From the NCBI GenBank assembly GCA_018697195.1, contig CM031866.1, positions 9,465,796 to 9,529,795 of the forward strand: a DNA stretch of 64,000 nt. The letters run 5' to 3'. Under the pieces are notes generated by a model. That model searched no databases, was not told where the DNA came from, and saw only the letters and a list, made by a program, of their open reading frames with translations. Position 1 is the first letter of the stretch. The number at the start of each line of letters is the position of its first letter. This document shows, in pieces, positions 32,701 to 44,700 of this stretch. The translations under genes were made by a program, and so were the position numbers. This stretch comes from Certhia americana. Its lineage: Eukaryota; Chordata; Aves; Passeriformes; Certhiidae.

Positions 32701-35700
32701 GCACAGGCAGGCTGCAACTTGGGCACTGTGTGAGCATTTCAGGATGGTCCCAAAAGGAAAAATGAGAGACCCAGACCTGTGCCAGCCTGTTGAAATGAAG
32801 AGATCAGACTGCTTCAACAACATAGAGATGGACTTCCATAGAAATGCTGAAGGATTAGTAAGATATGGTTGGGGATATGCCATCACATCCTTGATACTTC
32901 TGAGAATTAGTCTTATACGAATCCCAAATGAGTATAAAAAAGCTCCAGCCCTGTCCCATAGAATAGAAGTGTGGCAATCAGCCTTTAATTTAAAGCAGGT
33001 CAGTTTATAGTGTATGCTCTTAAGAGCTGTTGCTATGAGCTGCAATTGCAGCTTCACATCCTTCATCTTCTGCAGAGGTTATTTGTCATCACATGTGTAC
33101 CAGTGTGGAGCCAGTGGTTTTCCTCGTGGCCAGTAATGCCTCCTGCACTTTGAATGGACACTCAGCTCTTCTGCATGGGGGCTCTGAGTGCATTGGGCTC
33201 CTGGGGCTTCCAGAGCCTCTCTGCTTCTGAGGACTCTGTTCTTTCCAGTATTTCCCCATGTATTCCTCACAGCTTAGTGTCACAGGCTAATAAATGAGAG
33301 TAAGCAGAAATGGAAAAAATGGAATAATTGGATTTTGTGTCCTCAGAGTGCTTTGCTTTTTTTTTTTTTTTTTTTTTTTTCTTCTTCTTGCTATGATGTT
33401 TAAGCCATTGGTATCTTTATTGCTCTTCTCTACACTTTCAGTAAAACAAGATCTGTTTAGGAAGCAGCTTTAGGATGGCTGATTTGATTTTCCATTTAGG
33501 CTGTGGTTCTGCATAAACTTAGTGGACAATAATCACATTTGCTTCCTCCTGTGATCCTCCTCTTACTTGTGTACCAGATATTTAACAGTCCTCCCTTTTC
33601 TCTGTCTGTTTTCCATAGTACATGGGCTGTATTGAAGTGCTGCAGTCAATGAGATCCCTGGACTTTGGCACACGAACACAAGTCACCAGGTAGGTGGCAT
33701 AAAACTGAGATTCAGACCAAAAACAAAGAACCTGAGTGCTAATTTTTATATAAAGCTGAGGGTGCGTGCCAAGCTCTGAGACAATTTTGAAAAGGAGTTT
33801 GCGTGTTTTGTTTTGTTTTTTCCTAAGTGATGATTTGAATTATTTGATCATTACAATAGGCTATTTGCATTGAAAAATGAATTGTTTCAGGCGCAGATGT
33901 AATTTCTCTCCCAGCTCTTGCTCAGAGAGCCTCCCCATGCAGTGGCAGCACAGAGCAGACATCCCCAGCCAGCTGGGGACCGGCAGCAGCCGGGCTGTGC
34001 ACGTGGCTCGGTGCTGCCTGCACGGCTCTCCCAGGGCACAGGGGAGATCCACTGGTGCTGCTGTGCCTGTGGGTGCTGTGGCCAAGGTGGAGAGCCAGGA
34101 TCCTCACGGGTCTCTCTGCCACGCTGCTTCCCACCTGATGCAGAAAGTGCCATCAGATCCTCAATCCAGCAAGGTCATCTAAGGAATTTTTGTCAGATGT
34201 AGGACATGGCTTGACCCCATCTGCACCAAGACCAGGCTCAGCTGGAAGTGGAGTCACAAGGAAAACATGTTGAAATACAGCTGTTTCCATCTGTACTGCA
34301 AGCCCAAGTTTTTAGGCTGCAAATCAGAAAGAGATTAATATTTCATTCTCAGCTACAACTGGGGATGTGGTTAAAATGTGAACTATTTTGTGGTCTTTTG
34401 AGAACTTTGCAACTTCTGCAGAACTTTTGCAGATTGCTGCCAGTTTCTGTGTGTAGATTGTTAGTACTCCCATGGCTGTGGGGTGGCTGAAATGTCCTGT
34501 CAGAAATAGAAAAGCATAATTTAATTTTTACATTTATTCTTGTAAGCCTGGCTGTGAAGGAGTGTTTGAGTTTTCAAAATAATCACCCTCTATTCAGCTC
34601 TGAGTGCTGCATGGTGCTGTGATGTGCTCACAGTCCAGCAGTCAGGACTAATGCTCTGCCAGGCAGCCCCAGCAGCCACCCAACAGCTTTTTGGAGAGGT
34701 GGGTAGGTGCAGCTTATCTTGACCTGGCCTTAGACATGTTCCTTTGTTGTCTCAACTGCTTTTCTGGCATAGTTCATGCTGAGGATGCCAGGAGTGTGGT
34801 TGAGACTTCCTGTACCTGCCCAGCTCTTCCTTCCAGCTGGAGGGAGATGTTCAGATGCTGTTTTGCTTCCTCAAGTTTGTATCCAAAATGTCATGGAGAA
34901 AGGAAAGTAACGTGAAGGGATGTGTGTTGCATTTACACCTGTTGGGTCTCAGACTTACCAGCTGAAAGGAACTGAAAAACGTGAGTCCTTCAATGCCTAT
35001 AGACTTCACTTGAAAGCTGTCCCATTTGTTTTATATTAAAAATCAGCAGTTGTTGACATTTACAACTGGTATAAGCACACACTCACCCAGTTCCTGCATG
35101 TATGTGTGAAAAGGTGTCTGAGATAGCAATATACTTCCCTCAGGCAAGTCCTTTACAGACCAAGAAGAGCCATATAATACACCCAGCCTGGACCACTGCG
35201 TTCTTCACAGCTCAGCCAGGGGGCGAGGCTATCTCCTGTTTGCAAGAGGTGTGTGTGCTGCAGTGCTGACAGAACAGAGCTTTGGGTGGTTTGTCTGCAA
35301 AATAATGAATATGAATTACTGTGTGACAAGAGCTTGCCAACTTAAATTTGGGCCAGATAGTAAGGTTTTATTAAGCAGAACTATGTCAAAACGTAACAAT
35401 GGAAATATTTCCATCACCTAAAAAAAATGCCACTGCTGACCTTAGTGGGCTCTTTTGTGCATGAGAAATTCAAAACTTAAACTGTTTGCAAACCAAACGC
35501 TGAAGTGCTGAGCTCACACATGCAGACTTTAAAATTCGATCAACGACAAGCTGACTGAAGCAAAGATAACATTGATTATTCCCCTATTGTTCTCTTGGGG
35601 GAGTAAGTTTATGGACACATGCACAATGCACCAACCAAGAAGCTGCTGGAAATGATCCCATTTTAACCATTCCTGTTATCTGAATTGGGGTAAAATTTTT

Positions 35701-38700
35701 TTTTACTTTTATGGCATTTCACTAAACAAAGAAGTATTTTCTGTTTTAAAGTGATGTAGAAAGGGTCTTCAGTTCTGTCTGCACCCTGCCTTGCTTTATG
35801 TGTTTGTGCATGCTTAGTTACCTCATGGTATCTAAAATTGAAGATACTATTTACCTACCTTATGAATCAACAAACTCATGTTTGCCAAAGTGCAGTGAGG
35901 AGTCCAGAGAGATGAACGTGGAGGACTTACTTTCTATTTTCTTGCTGGTCTTGCATTTTCAGTTGCTTGGCAGGCACAAGGTTAGGGAAGGCAGAAAGTG
36001 GCCTCTATGAATGACAGTGGAATGCAGAGGTGCTATGTGGCCAAACGACCACAGTGCAGCAGGAGAAGGGCTGGGCACTGAGGTGCTATTTACCCTCAGT
36101 GGCTGTGGGGTGAGGAGTTTGGTAGAGGAGATTCCACTGGAAGTTTTCCAGCTCTCTGATGTTGCCTCTCCATGACTACTTGACTTGTTCTTAGGAACAT
36201 CCCTTCCATTTTGCAGAAATCTGGGATCTCAAACTCCATGCAGATGACAAATGTAACACCAAAAAAATAAGTATAACAGATTCTTCTGCTTGAGAGTCTT
36301 TGTATTTTTTTTTTTTTTTTAAGGTTAGCCTATGCTTGCTGCTCTGGATGCAAATTGTGTTTGGGTTGTCACTTGTGTGCTGTGGCAGGTCCTGCCTTTG
36401 CTGAACCCTGATGTGTGCTTCTCTTGTCCAGCCCTTCAGCTCTTTTCCTCTTTTCCTCCTGTTAAATCAAGTTGGTTATTAGTCATCAAATTTTGGGATT
36501 TCTGGGAAAAGGGATTCTGTATCTTGGATTGGGGCATTAACTTGCAAACTCAAAAATGATCAGGCAGTGAGGGGTAAAGGGTGTCTGAAATGTGCAGCCA
36601 GAGAGGGTTGCTGCAAGAAGGCTGACTTTGTTTGGAAGATTAATTTCAACTTTGTTGAGCCACATAATTCCTTTCTGTTACATGGTGTAGGCAGGGCCCT
36701 AGATGCTTAAAAGCAAATCCTCAACAGCATGCTTGCTTGCTTACATCAGCCCATCTTTCGTCTTTTATTCTCATTTTGGGGGAACAATAAACAAAGTGGC
36801 TCAGTGTTATTGCCCACAGGCACTCTCCCGCATGGGCACACTCAGGGAGCAGCAGGAGCTGTGTCTGCCACAGGTCTCACTCCAGGGCTGCAGACCCAGA
36901 GAAAACCTGTGGACTGTACTTCTGAGTGGGCCAGAAAAAAAGAAAAAGGCTAGTTTAAAGGCTTATGGATGCCAAAAGTGGGTCACTCATTTCAGTTTAT
37001 CATGGATGCATCCAGAGTTTCTTTTCTTTCTAGCGTGTGGTGCAGTTTCTAGTTTCTGGAAATGACTGCATGTAGGAAGTGTTCAATTGTAGCAGCAGGT
37101 GTTACCAAACTCCTGCTTTTCACACCACTAAAATAATATTTGTAAGATTTTGTTAGTTCACTTGGAAAATCACCCAGAGGTATGCAGTAAGAAACGTCTG
37201 TATGACTATTTCCCCTACCAAAGTGAGGTAATAGAAACGGTTTGCTACTTTTTGGTTCCTATTTACTGGACAGTTGCTTCAGAGCATGGTGAAGTGGGCA
37301 GCCACCACACTGTTCTTGTACTGGCTTGTACAAGAACAGGCTCTGTGGCTGGCAACTCTGCCTATGACTCTTGATTTTACATGGGCTGCCTGACATGTGC
37401 AAGAACTCATTTGTTACCAAAAGAGAAAACTTCCCTGTTTTTCCAATTTGTTCTGTATCTGGTTTTCTTTCTAGGTAAGGCTAGACTTGAAGGCTCCAAG
37501 TAGCCTTAATGTCTTGGCTCTGATTTTAATTTCCTTTAATATTGAATGAGAAGATGAGTTCTCATTTTCCAAGCTGATTATTGGAATCTGCAAGATCATC
37601 CTGCAGGATGTCTTCCTTTTTTTTTTTTTCTTTTTTTTTTCCCCATGTTTGGCCTTCCTCCTGGTAACAGCTAAATAAAACAGGAGCTAACCGAGAAGGG
37701 TATCAGGAATTTGCTTAAGTTATTTTCAGTTGTGTAGGGGAAGTACTTTGCTTTTAAATGCCAAGAAGGGTCAGTGTTTAAAAGGCTGGGTTTCTGACCC
37801 ATATTATGTAGTCCACAATGAAGCCCCCTTTCTTCCCTGCTGTTTTCACTCAGAAAATATTAATTATATTTTGCTGTGGGTGAGGTCTCCATTCATTTGA
37901 CAGCATCCAGGTTGAATTTCTCAGGGTGTTCCCTGGCATGAAACCTCAGTGTATGTCACTGATCTTCAGTGCTTCAAGCACACAGCCCACTGTGGTGGCA
38001 GCCCGTGGGGCACTGAGCAGGGGCAGCGGTGACTCTGGGGTTCATCGGCGCTGGGCTGGCTTTACTTCCTCTCAGATCTGCAGGGTCCTGGGGGGACCAC
38101 ACACCTCATTGGGCATCTCTGCTCCATGGGACATACCTGGCTGGAGCCTCTTGTCATTGTGTGGTCTCCTGATAAGTTTTAGCCCTTCTGAACCAAAAAT
38201 TTCTCAGGAGGTGAAGGCCAGCGGTGTTTTCCTCCCACACACACGCCAGGATCTGGAAACAAACCGTCCCAACCAGTTCGTTTCCCAATTACCTCTTTGG
38301 GTAATAATTCAATAATGCAAACAAATAATTAAACAAACTCCCTTCCCCTTTAGAACGAAACAAAATCCCAGCCTTGAAAGATAAGTCTGGATTCAGGCAC
38401 AAGAGAAAGGCTGGGGGTTGAAGTGCCCAGTATGGGACCCTAGGCCTGAGGACAGGCCCTGTGGCACAGGGCCAGGGCAGCTGGAGATGCCAGGGCTGCG
38501 GCTCCGACTGCGATATCCAGGCATGGTTATAAAAACTTGCTGAGCACATCCCAGCCCCGTAAGGCACCATTTTCCTGCTGACTTCAAAGCAAAAACTATC
38601 AGTGAGGAAAAACCTGTAACTGCCAGCAGAAAGGTTTTTTTCCAGTTGCTGTGCTAACCTTGACCAGGGCTGCCAGTGATGTGCTGTATGTCCAAACCAG

Positions 38701-41700
38701 TCACTTGCCTGAGCAGAGGCCAGAATTTGCCTTGTTCAAGTGTGGAAAATAGGCACAGCACTCTGTTATCCTGTCTGTGATTTATCTTTGGTCTAGAAAG
38801 GAGCACTGTGCATGCTTTATGTCTTACCTTTCGGCTGCCTGAACTGAGAGGAACCTGCAGAGGAGAATGGGTGGCTAGAGAGAAGTCTAGTTTGAGAAAT
38901 TCCTACCAGAGATGGAAAGGTGTGGACTGATAGCTCTGAAAAGGAACTGGAGGAGCTGATTTTACATCCCTAGCCCTCCACATTGTTGTTTGGGTTATTG
39001 TGTTTTTTGGCCTTGGGTTTTTTTTTATTTAATTTTATTTTGTTTTTTGGTTTTGGTTTCTTGTTTTGTTGGTTTTTTGTTTGTGTTTTTTTTTTTTTTT
39101 TTTTTTTTGAGAGGGAGTGTTGTTTTGGTTTTTTGGGGTTTTTTTTGGAAAAGAAATCCCAAACTCTAGAAAGTCAATCAGAGAACCCAGCTGGGCTCAC
39201 TCAGCATGCACCTGCTACGCTAAATAGGAAGGATTAAGCAGGGAGGAGCCCCTCCTGCCAAGAAAGAGACCTATCAACCATTCTGAAAAACAGGCTTTGA
39301 AGGTATTAGGTTGTTTGTCTTATGTTCGAGGTTTTTTTTAATTCAACAAATATTCATAAGGTGAAACTGATGTGTTTCATGAAGAAAAGAATCAATCCAA
39401 ACCAGGCTGCTGAATCACTGTATTCTGTTAAATAGTTCTTTTGGTTGGTTTTGTTTTGTTTTTTTTTTACAGTGGGAGGAAAGAAGAAAGAAAAACGACT
39501 GTGAAAGACCTTCCAGAAGATTTAAGAGCTTATAAGCGGGCCGATAACAATAAATTGCAGAGTTGCTAGCTCTGTTACAGATGGTGCATGTGTAATGATC
39601 CAACAGTTTGTGCTGTATTTTTTTATTTGCAGGGAAGCAATAAGCCGACTGTGTGAAGCTGTGTCGGGTACAAATGGAGCTATAAAAAAGCGGAAGGTAA
39701 ATCCTGTTTTAGCTTAGCAATTATTTTTCTATATCTGCTTTTGATAAGCTGGATACATGATTCCCTAACAGGCTTCAGTTGGTGCTGGAATTAGCACATA
39801 TTAATCCATCTGAACTCAGCCTGGCTAACATGGAAGTGCTGGTAGCAGGGTGTTGAGCCTGTGTGGTTTGGGGCTGAGGCTATGCCCTACTTTGTTTTTT
39901 CTCAATATTAATGCTTTGCCCAAAGTTCCTGCTTCTACCAGCCCTTGCAGTGTGTGGTGCTTTTTAAATTATTGGAATTAGGCTGGTGTTTGTTTTTTTT
40001 TTTTTTGAGAGGAAACTGACTGATTCACTGGAAGATTATCTGCTGCTTATTTATATATACAAAAAATTAAACACAACTAAAATGGCAGCATTTAATGGAT
40101 TTTAAGTAACTGGGATGCAGTGTGAGGCAACATCAGTGGTTATTGTTGGGTTGTGTCCAGTGGAACTTACTGATTTCTTTCTGTAACTGTGGAGCTCAAG
40201 GAATGAACTTGCTCCTGAGAAAGGAATACATGTGAGAATTTCTTGCTTTACCCAGAAACACTTCATCCTCTGGAAACAAAGAAGAGTTCAGAAAGAAAAT
40301 TGCACATTCTGAATTACTGAGCCAGCTATAACATTTAGCTCACTGGGATTTTGCTTTAAAACTTTTTCTCCCATTATTGACATAAAACCCATTCCTAGCA
40401 GTATTGCATTCAGAGCTGATGTTTGTTAGAAGATCTATTTGTGTTTGATCGAGCCATTATCCCTGCTCCATTGAAAGTCTCAATAAAATACCATAAAAGC
40501 TCCTTGACTTTGATATGTTTCTGCCCCTCACAGACTGGGCTGACAGCCTCTTTCTTTTGTTTCTTTGTTCAAAGCCTCCAGTGAAGTTTCTGTCTTCTGT
40601 ACTTGGCAAAAGTAACCTTCAGTTTTCTGGCATGAATATAAAGCTGACCATTTCAACAAGCAGCCTCACTTTGATTAATGCTGACACACAGCAGGTAGGA
40701 TACATGTAATCAGTGTCCTTTTCTCCATGCTACAGTTTTCTCCTCCTTTGTGGCTTCTGATGGAAGGCTGAGCCATTCAAAGGGGAAGCAGCATCCTTTA
40801 GCAGACCTGTGCATGCCTGGTGAAGCTGAATTACATGATGCAAATGGATTTAAAAATGAAAGCACTTTGGAGGACTTGACATACAGCATGGATCCTTTTT
40901 GTCCATGATGGTCTGTTCCATAGAGGGATCCTTGAGCACTTGACAAACTGTTTCTCTGGATGTGTTTGCCTGTAAAAAATCCTAATAAACAAGGCACTAG
41001 TACCAACTGTAGTTTCTGACAAGTCCTAGGAGGAAAAAAAAATTGATATAGACATTAAGTCAGAGCTTGGCTTTGGTGTCATTCAAAGCTATTTTACAGC
41101 TGGATAATACACGTGTACAAGGAATTATACTGTGTAAAGCTTCTAGGCTCCATTGAGGTGTATTCCTGAGAAGCCTGGGTTTGCTTGGAACTGGGCTGTG
41201 CTCCCTTCCCTCTTGGCAGATATGATAAGGATCTTGTCCTGCCCACCTTATTCCTCCCTCAGCTGTTGGTATTGACTCCCTGAGTGATCTCACCCCAGGC
41301 CAGCAGCAGGTTTTGCTCCAAGCTGGAGCAGGGGAACATCAGGGGTGGTGATTTTGGCTCACTGGCTCTGAGGAATGCTGCACTGAGCTGGTGCCATGCT
41401 GAGCATCAAGGAGCTCTTAGGGATTTGTCTGTGGTGCAGATGTCTCCTGTCCATTGCACATCTATTCCAGGAGGGGATTAGGACACCAGGTTTCCCTTCC
41501 TTTTGGGTACAGTTAAAAGCTGGTGGTTGAATTAATTCTGAAGACCCTTTAAGGAAGATTACTCAGGGATCTAGATATTGCTAAACATGAATGGGTAGTC
41601 TCAAAAATATTCCTATTTTTATCTCCTTCCTTCCTAAATGATGCATGCATAAATTAATAAACGGGATTGTTATGAATTTACTTGCTTATTCTACAAAGAC

Positions 41701-44700
41701 ATATATTCTGATGTCTTTTAAGTTGTGGCCCAAGAGCATGTTTAATTAGTCTGTTATGCTTTTCAGATCATTGCCAACCATCACATGCAGTCCATCTCAT
41801 TTGCTTCTGGAGGTGACCCAGTAAGTATTGATTTATAAAATATACTTCTGCAGGTATAATGAACTCCTGTATTAATTGTTACCTGCAAATGCTTTGCTTC
41901 ATCCCTTCCTTCCACAAGCACTAACTGAGTACACTGCACTTCTGGATCATGACCAGTAATACAAGGAAACTGGGGGACTGACATTGAAAAGGAGGTGTGG
42001 AATAGTGACTCAGTGCATCTTTACAGGAGACATACATTTAACTTTCCTGTTGCCCATCAGTGAGTCTCAGTCCACTCAAAAGCCCTTTGCCTTGGGGATC
42101 TAAAAATAAAAGTGTGAACATAGGAATTGGTCAGTTCAGTGGTCTCTGTGATCCAATACCTGTCATAAATGCCATCAGCACTGGTGTCTCTTAAGCTTTT
42201 AGATTAATTTTGACTCAAGCAAACAGCTCCTGTGAGAGAGTCTTCTTCCTGTAGATAGAGCTGTTCTTCCTAGTGTCACAGCCATGCAATCATGGATGTT
42301 TTCAAGTCAGAGATTTTTTTTTATTCTGTTCCAAATTCTCTGCTGCAATGATTGTAAGCAGAAAATATCATCTACCTGGGTTGGATAAGTAATTCCTTAG
42401 GGCTTGTTTATTTTTAGTGTTTTTTAATTATTATCCTGCTCTGGTCTTGCACAGTGACTTCAGATTTCAGAGGCTACACAGGTCTGGGTTTGGTCAGTGC
42501 TTAATGGGAGGGCCAGCAAGAGATGTGCATGCACACAGATGTGCTGCAGGAAATGGGCTTGGTGGAGCAGCTGCTGCTACTCCTCACTGGGAGGATATCT
42601 AAATAGAGGTATTGATCATCAGTGGTAACCATGAATCTAGTGGCCCTTCACATAAGGGGCAATTTTTTGTCTTGTTCAGGTAATTTTTTTCAAAATTTCT
42701 GTTTATATTTAAAATGGGAGATAGGTCCTGTGCAAACTATCTTTCCACCTGCCTCACATTCAGGGTCTAAGTGAAGTTCAGTGTTGCTCTGGGCTGTGAA
42801 GGGGTAGCACTATTCTGCCTGATAATTAAGACTATTCTGGTTTTAAAATAAAGCAAAATCATCCAGGCATCTACATAAACATTAAAAAGACATAAAAAAT
42901 AGCAGGTACTGCTCCAGTTACTTTAGTTTCTAGTTGCTTCCTAGATCTAATTTATTTTTAAATACCTATCCTAAAATATTTATGAACTTCAAGAAAAACT
43001 TGAAAGGCAAAGGAAGGAAACTGAGTTCACTAGATGCATAAGAAAGAGCTTGCTTTGTTTTAATGATATTAATTTAGAGATTTAAAAAAAAAAAATATCT
43101 AGGGCAAGTTCTGCTGGCCCTAAGACCTGCCTCTTGTGTCATTCATTGTGAATTATTAAATGATTGTTCTTGTGTATGTTGCAAATGGGGCCTAGTTTCC
43201 TGACAGCTGATTGCATCTTCCCTCAAGAGAGCCATGCCTTTAAGCTGTGAATTGCATTTTCCCTGTCCCACCTTAAAGATCCAAAATAACAAAATGCATC
43301 TTTAATAATTAAAAGAATGTTATTCATTACCTCACCAATTTGACTATAACACTGAATTATCAAGCCACTCTTTGCTTTTGCAGTTTCATTAGAAATGTTC
43401 ATTTTTCTATTCCAGTTCCCTTTTCAGTTCAACTAGAAAAAGAGGATTATTTCAGTGCTGGCTAGAAAGAGAATCAGAAACAGAAAACTGATTATATGTC
43501 TGATCTCAGCAGTAGCTTTGAGATCCAGGGTAATTTAACCTGATTGTAGCCAGACTAAAATTGGGCAGGAGCAATTGAGATCAGATATCCATTTCATTCT
43601 GCGTAATTTTAAAGTTTAACTCTTCTCTAAGGTGCCTTCAAAACTCAATCTTATTGCTACAAATTGGGAACATTGGAAACTTGTCCTTTGCAGTATGTTA
43701 GCACTATTTATCTTCCACTGATTCTGTCTGGTCCTGGTAAGGACTATCCCAGCCAAAAGCTGTGACCAGCAGTCACACAGCCCTGATGTGTTACAAGGGA
43801 AAGGCTGTGAGCTCCATGGGAGCAGTGGAGGGAGCAGCATTTCCTGCTGATGAGGCACCAGTTGTGTTTCTACTCCTGTTGCAGAGCTGGAATTAATACA
43901 CAATTTATTGGAGACCCAAAGAATGCCAAATGAGCTGGTGCATTTTTTAGAAGAAAAATAATGTGGGACAGTTACTGTGTTGATAGCCACCAGTGTGTCA
44001 CTAATATTTTCCTTGGCTCACTTTGCTAGTACCTGTGGTTCTTTTTCCCTGAAAGAAGTGTGCATTTTACAGCTAAAAATGAATCTGTCTATATGCAATT
44101 GCTGTGCTGTGGTGGTAGGGCTGTTCATAATTATGATGTTCAAGACATTTGTTGTCTTCTTTCCTGTAGGATACAACAGACTACGTGGCATATGTAGCAA
44201 AAGACCCTGTTAATCAGAGAGGTATTGAAACAAGTTTCCCATTGTTATATGTGTTTATATGATTGCTTTATTTGTATGTAGCAAGGAATTGTTTGAGTTT
44301 TAAAATAAGGAAGTTACAGAACAGCTCAATACCCTGTACAATTTCTGGCTTTGCTGTATGTATAGGGGTAATAGTTTGCAGGCTGTGGCTTTAAATGCCA
44401 TGTTCTTTGTGCAATGAAGTGGGAATCTGCAGGTTAGACTAAAGCTGAACTAGCTGCTGGCTCTATGAAGGGGTAGGTGCTATAAGCAATATAGTTTGAG
44501 TTTCTACTTTTTGATATAAAGTGCATTTACTTCATTAAAGTAAGGTGTCTCTTTTCAGCATGCCACATCCTGGAATGTCCCAATGGGATGGCACAGGAGG
44601 TGATCAACACCATAGGGCAGGCTTTTGAGCTGCGGTTCAGACAGTACCTGAAGAACCCATCTAGTCTGGTTACATCTAATGAAAGGTCAGCACATTCTCA

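Larger units (their letters stand above)
26732..33618 (+). other. SHC4: SHC4 intron 1
   Basis: At 6.9 kb this is the largest intron. It holds a GC- and CpG-rich patch at about 29095-29400, T-runs of 23 and 24 at 29576 and 33357, and a stretch open on both strands at 32671-33066. I see no EID1-like intronless gene, which mammals carry within SHC4. Confidence 0.75.

Noticed and set aside
32957..32972. CATAGAATAGAAG as a CR1 3'-end remnant
   Set aside because: Only one partial unit is present, with no upstream CR1-like sequence that I can recognise.
38983..39237. Hydrophobic 84-codon peptide, possible membrane protein
   Set aside because: It is a translation of a T/G simple-sequence block, which gives Phe/Leu/Gly runs.
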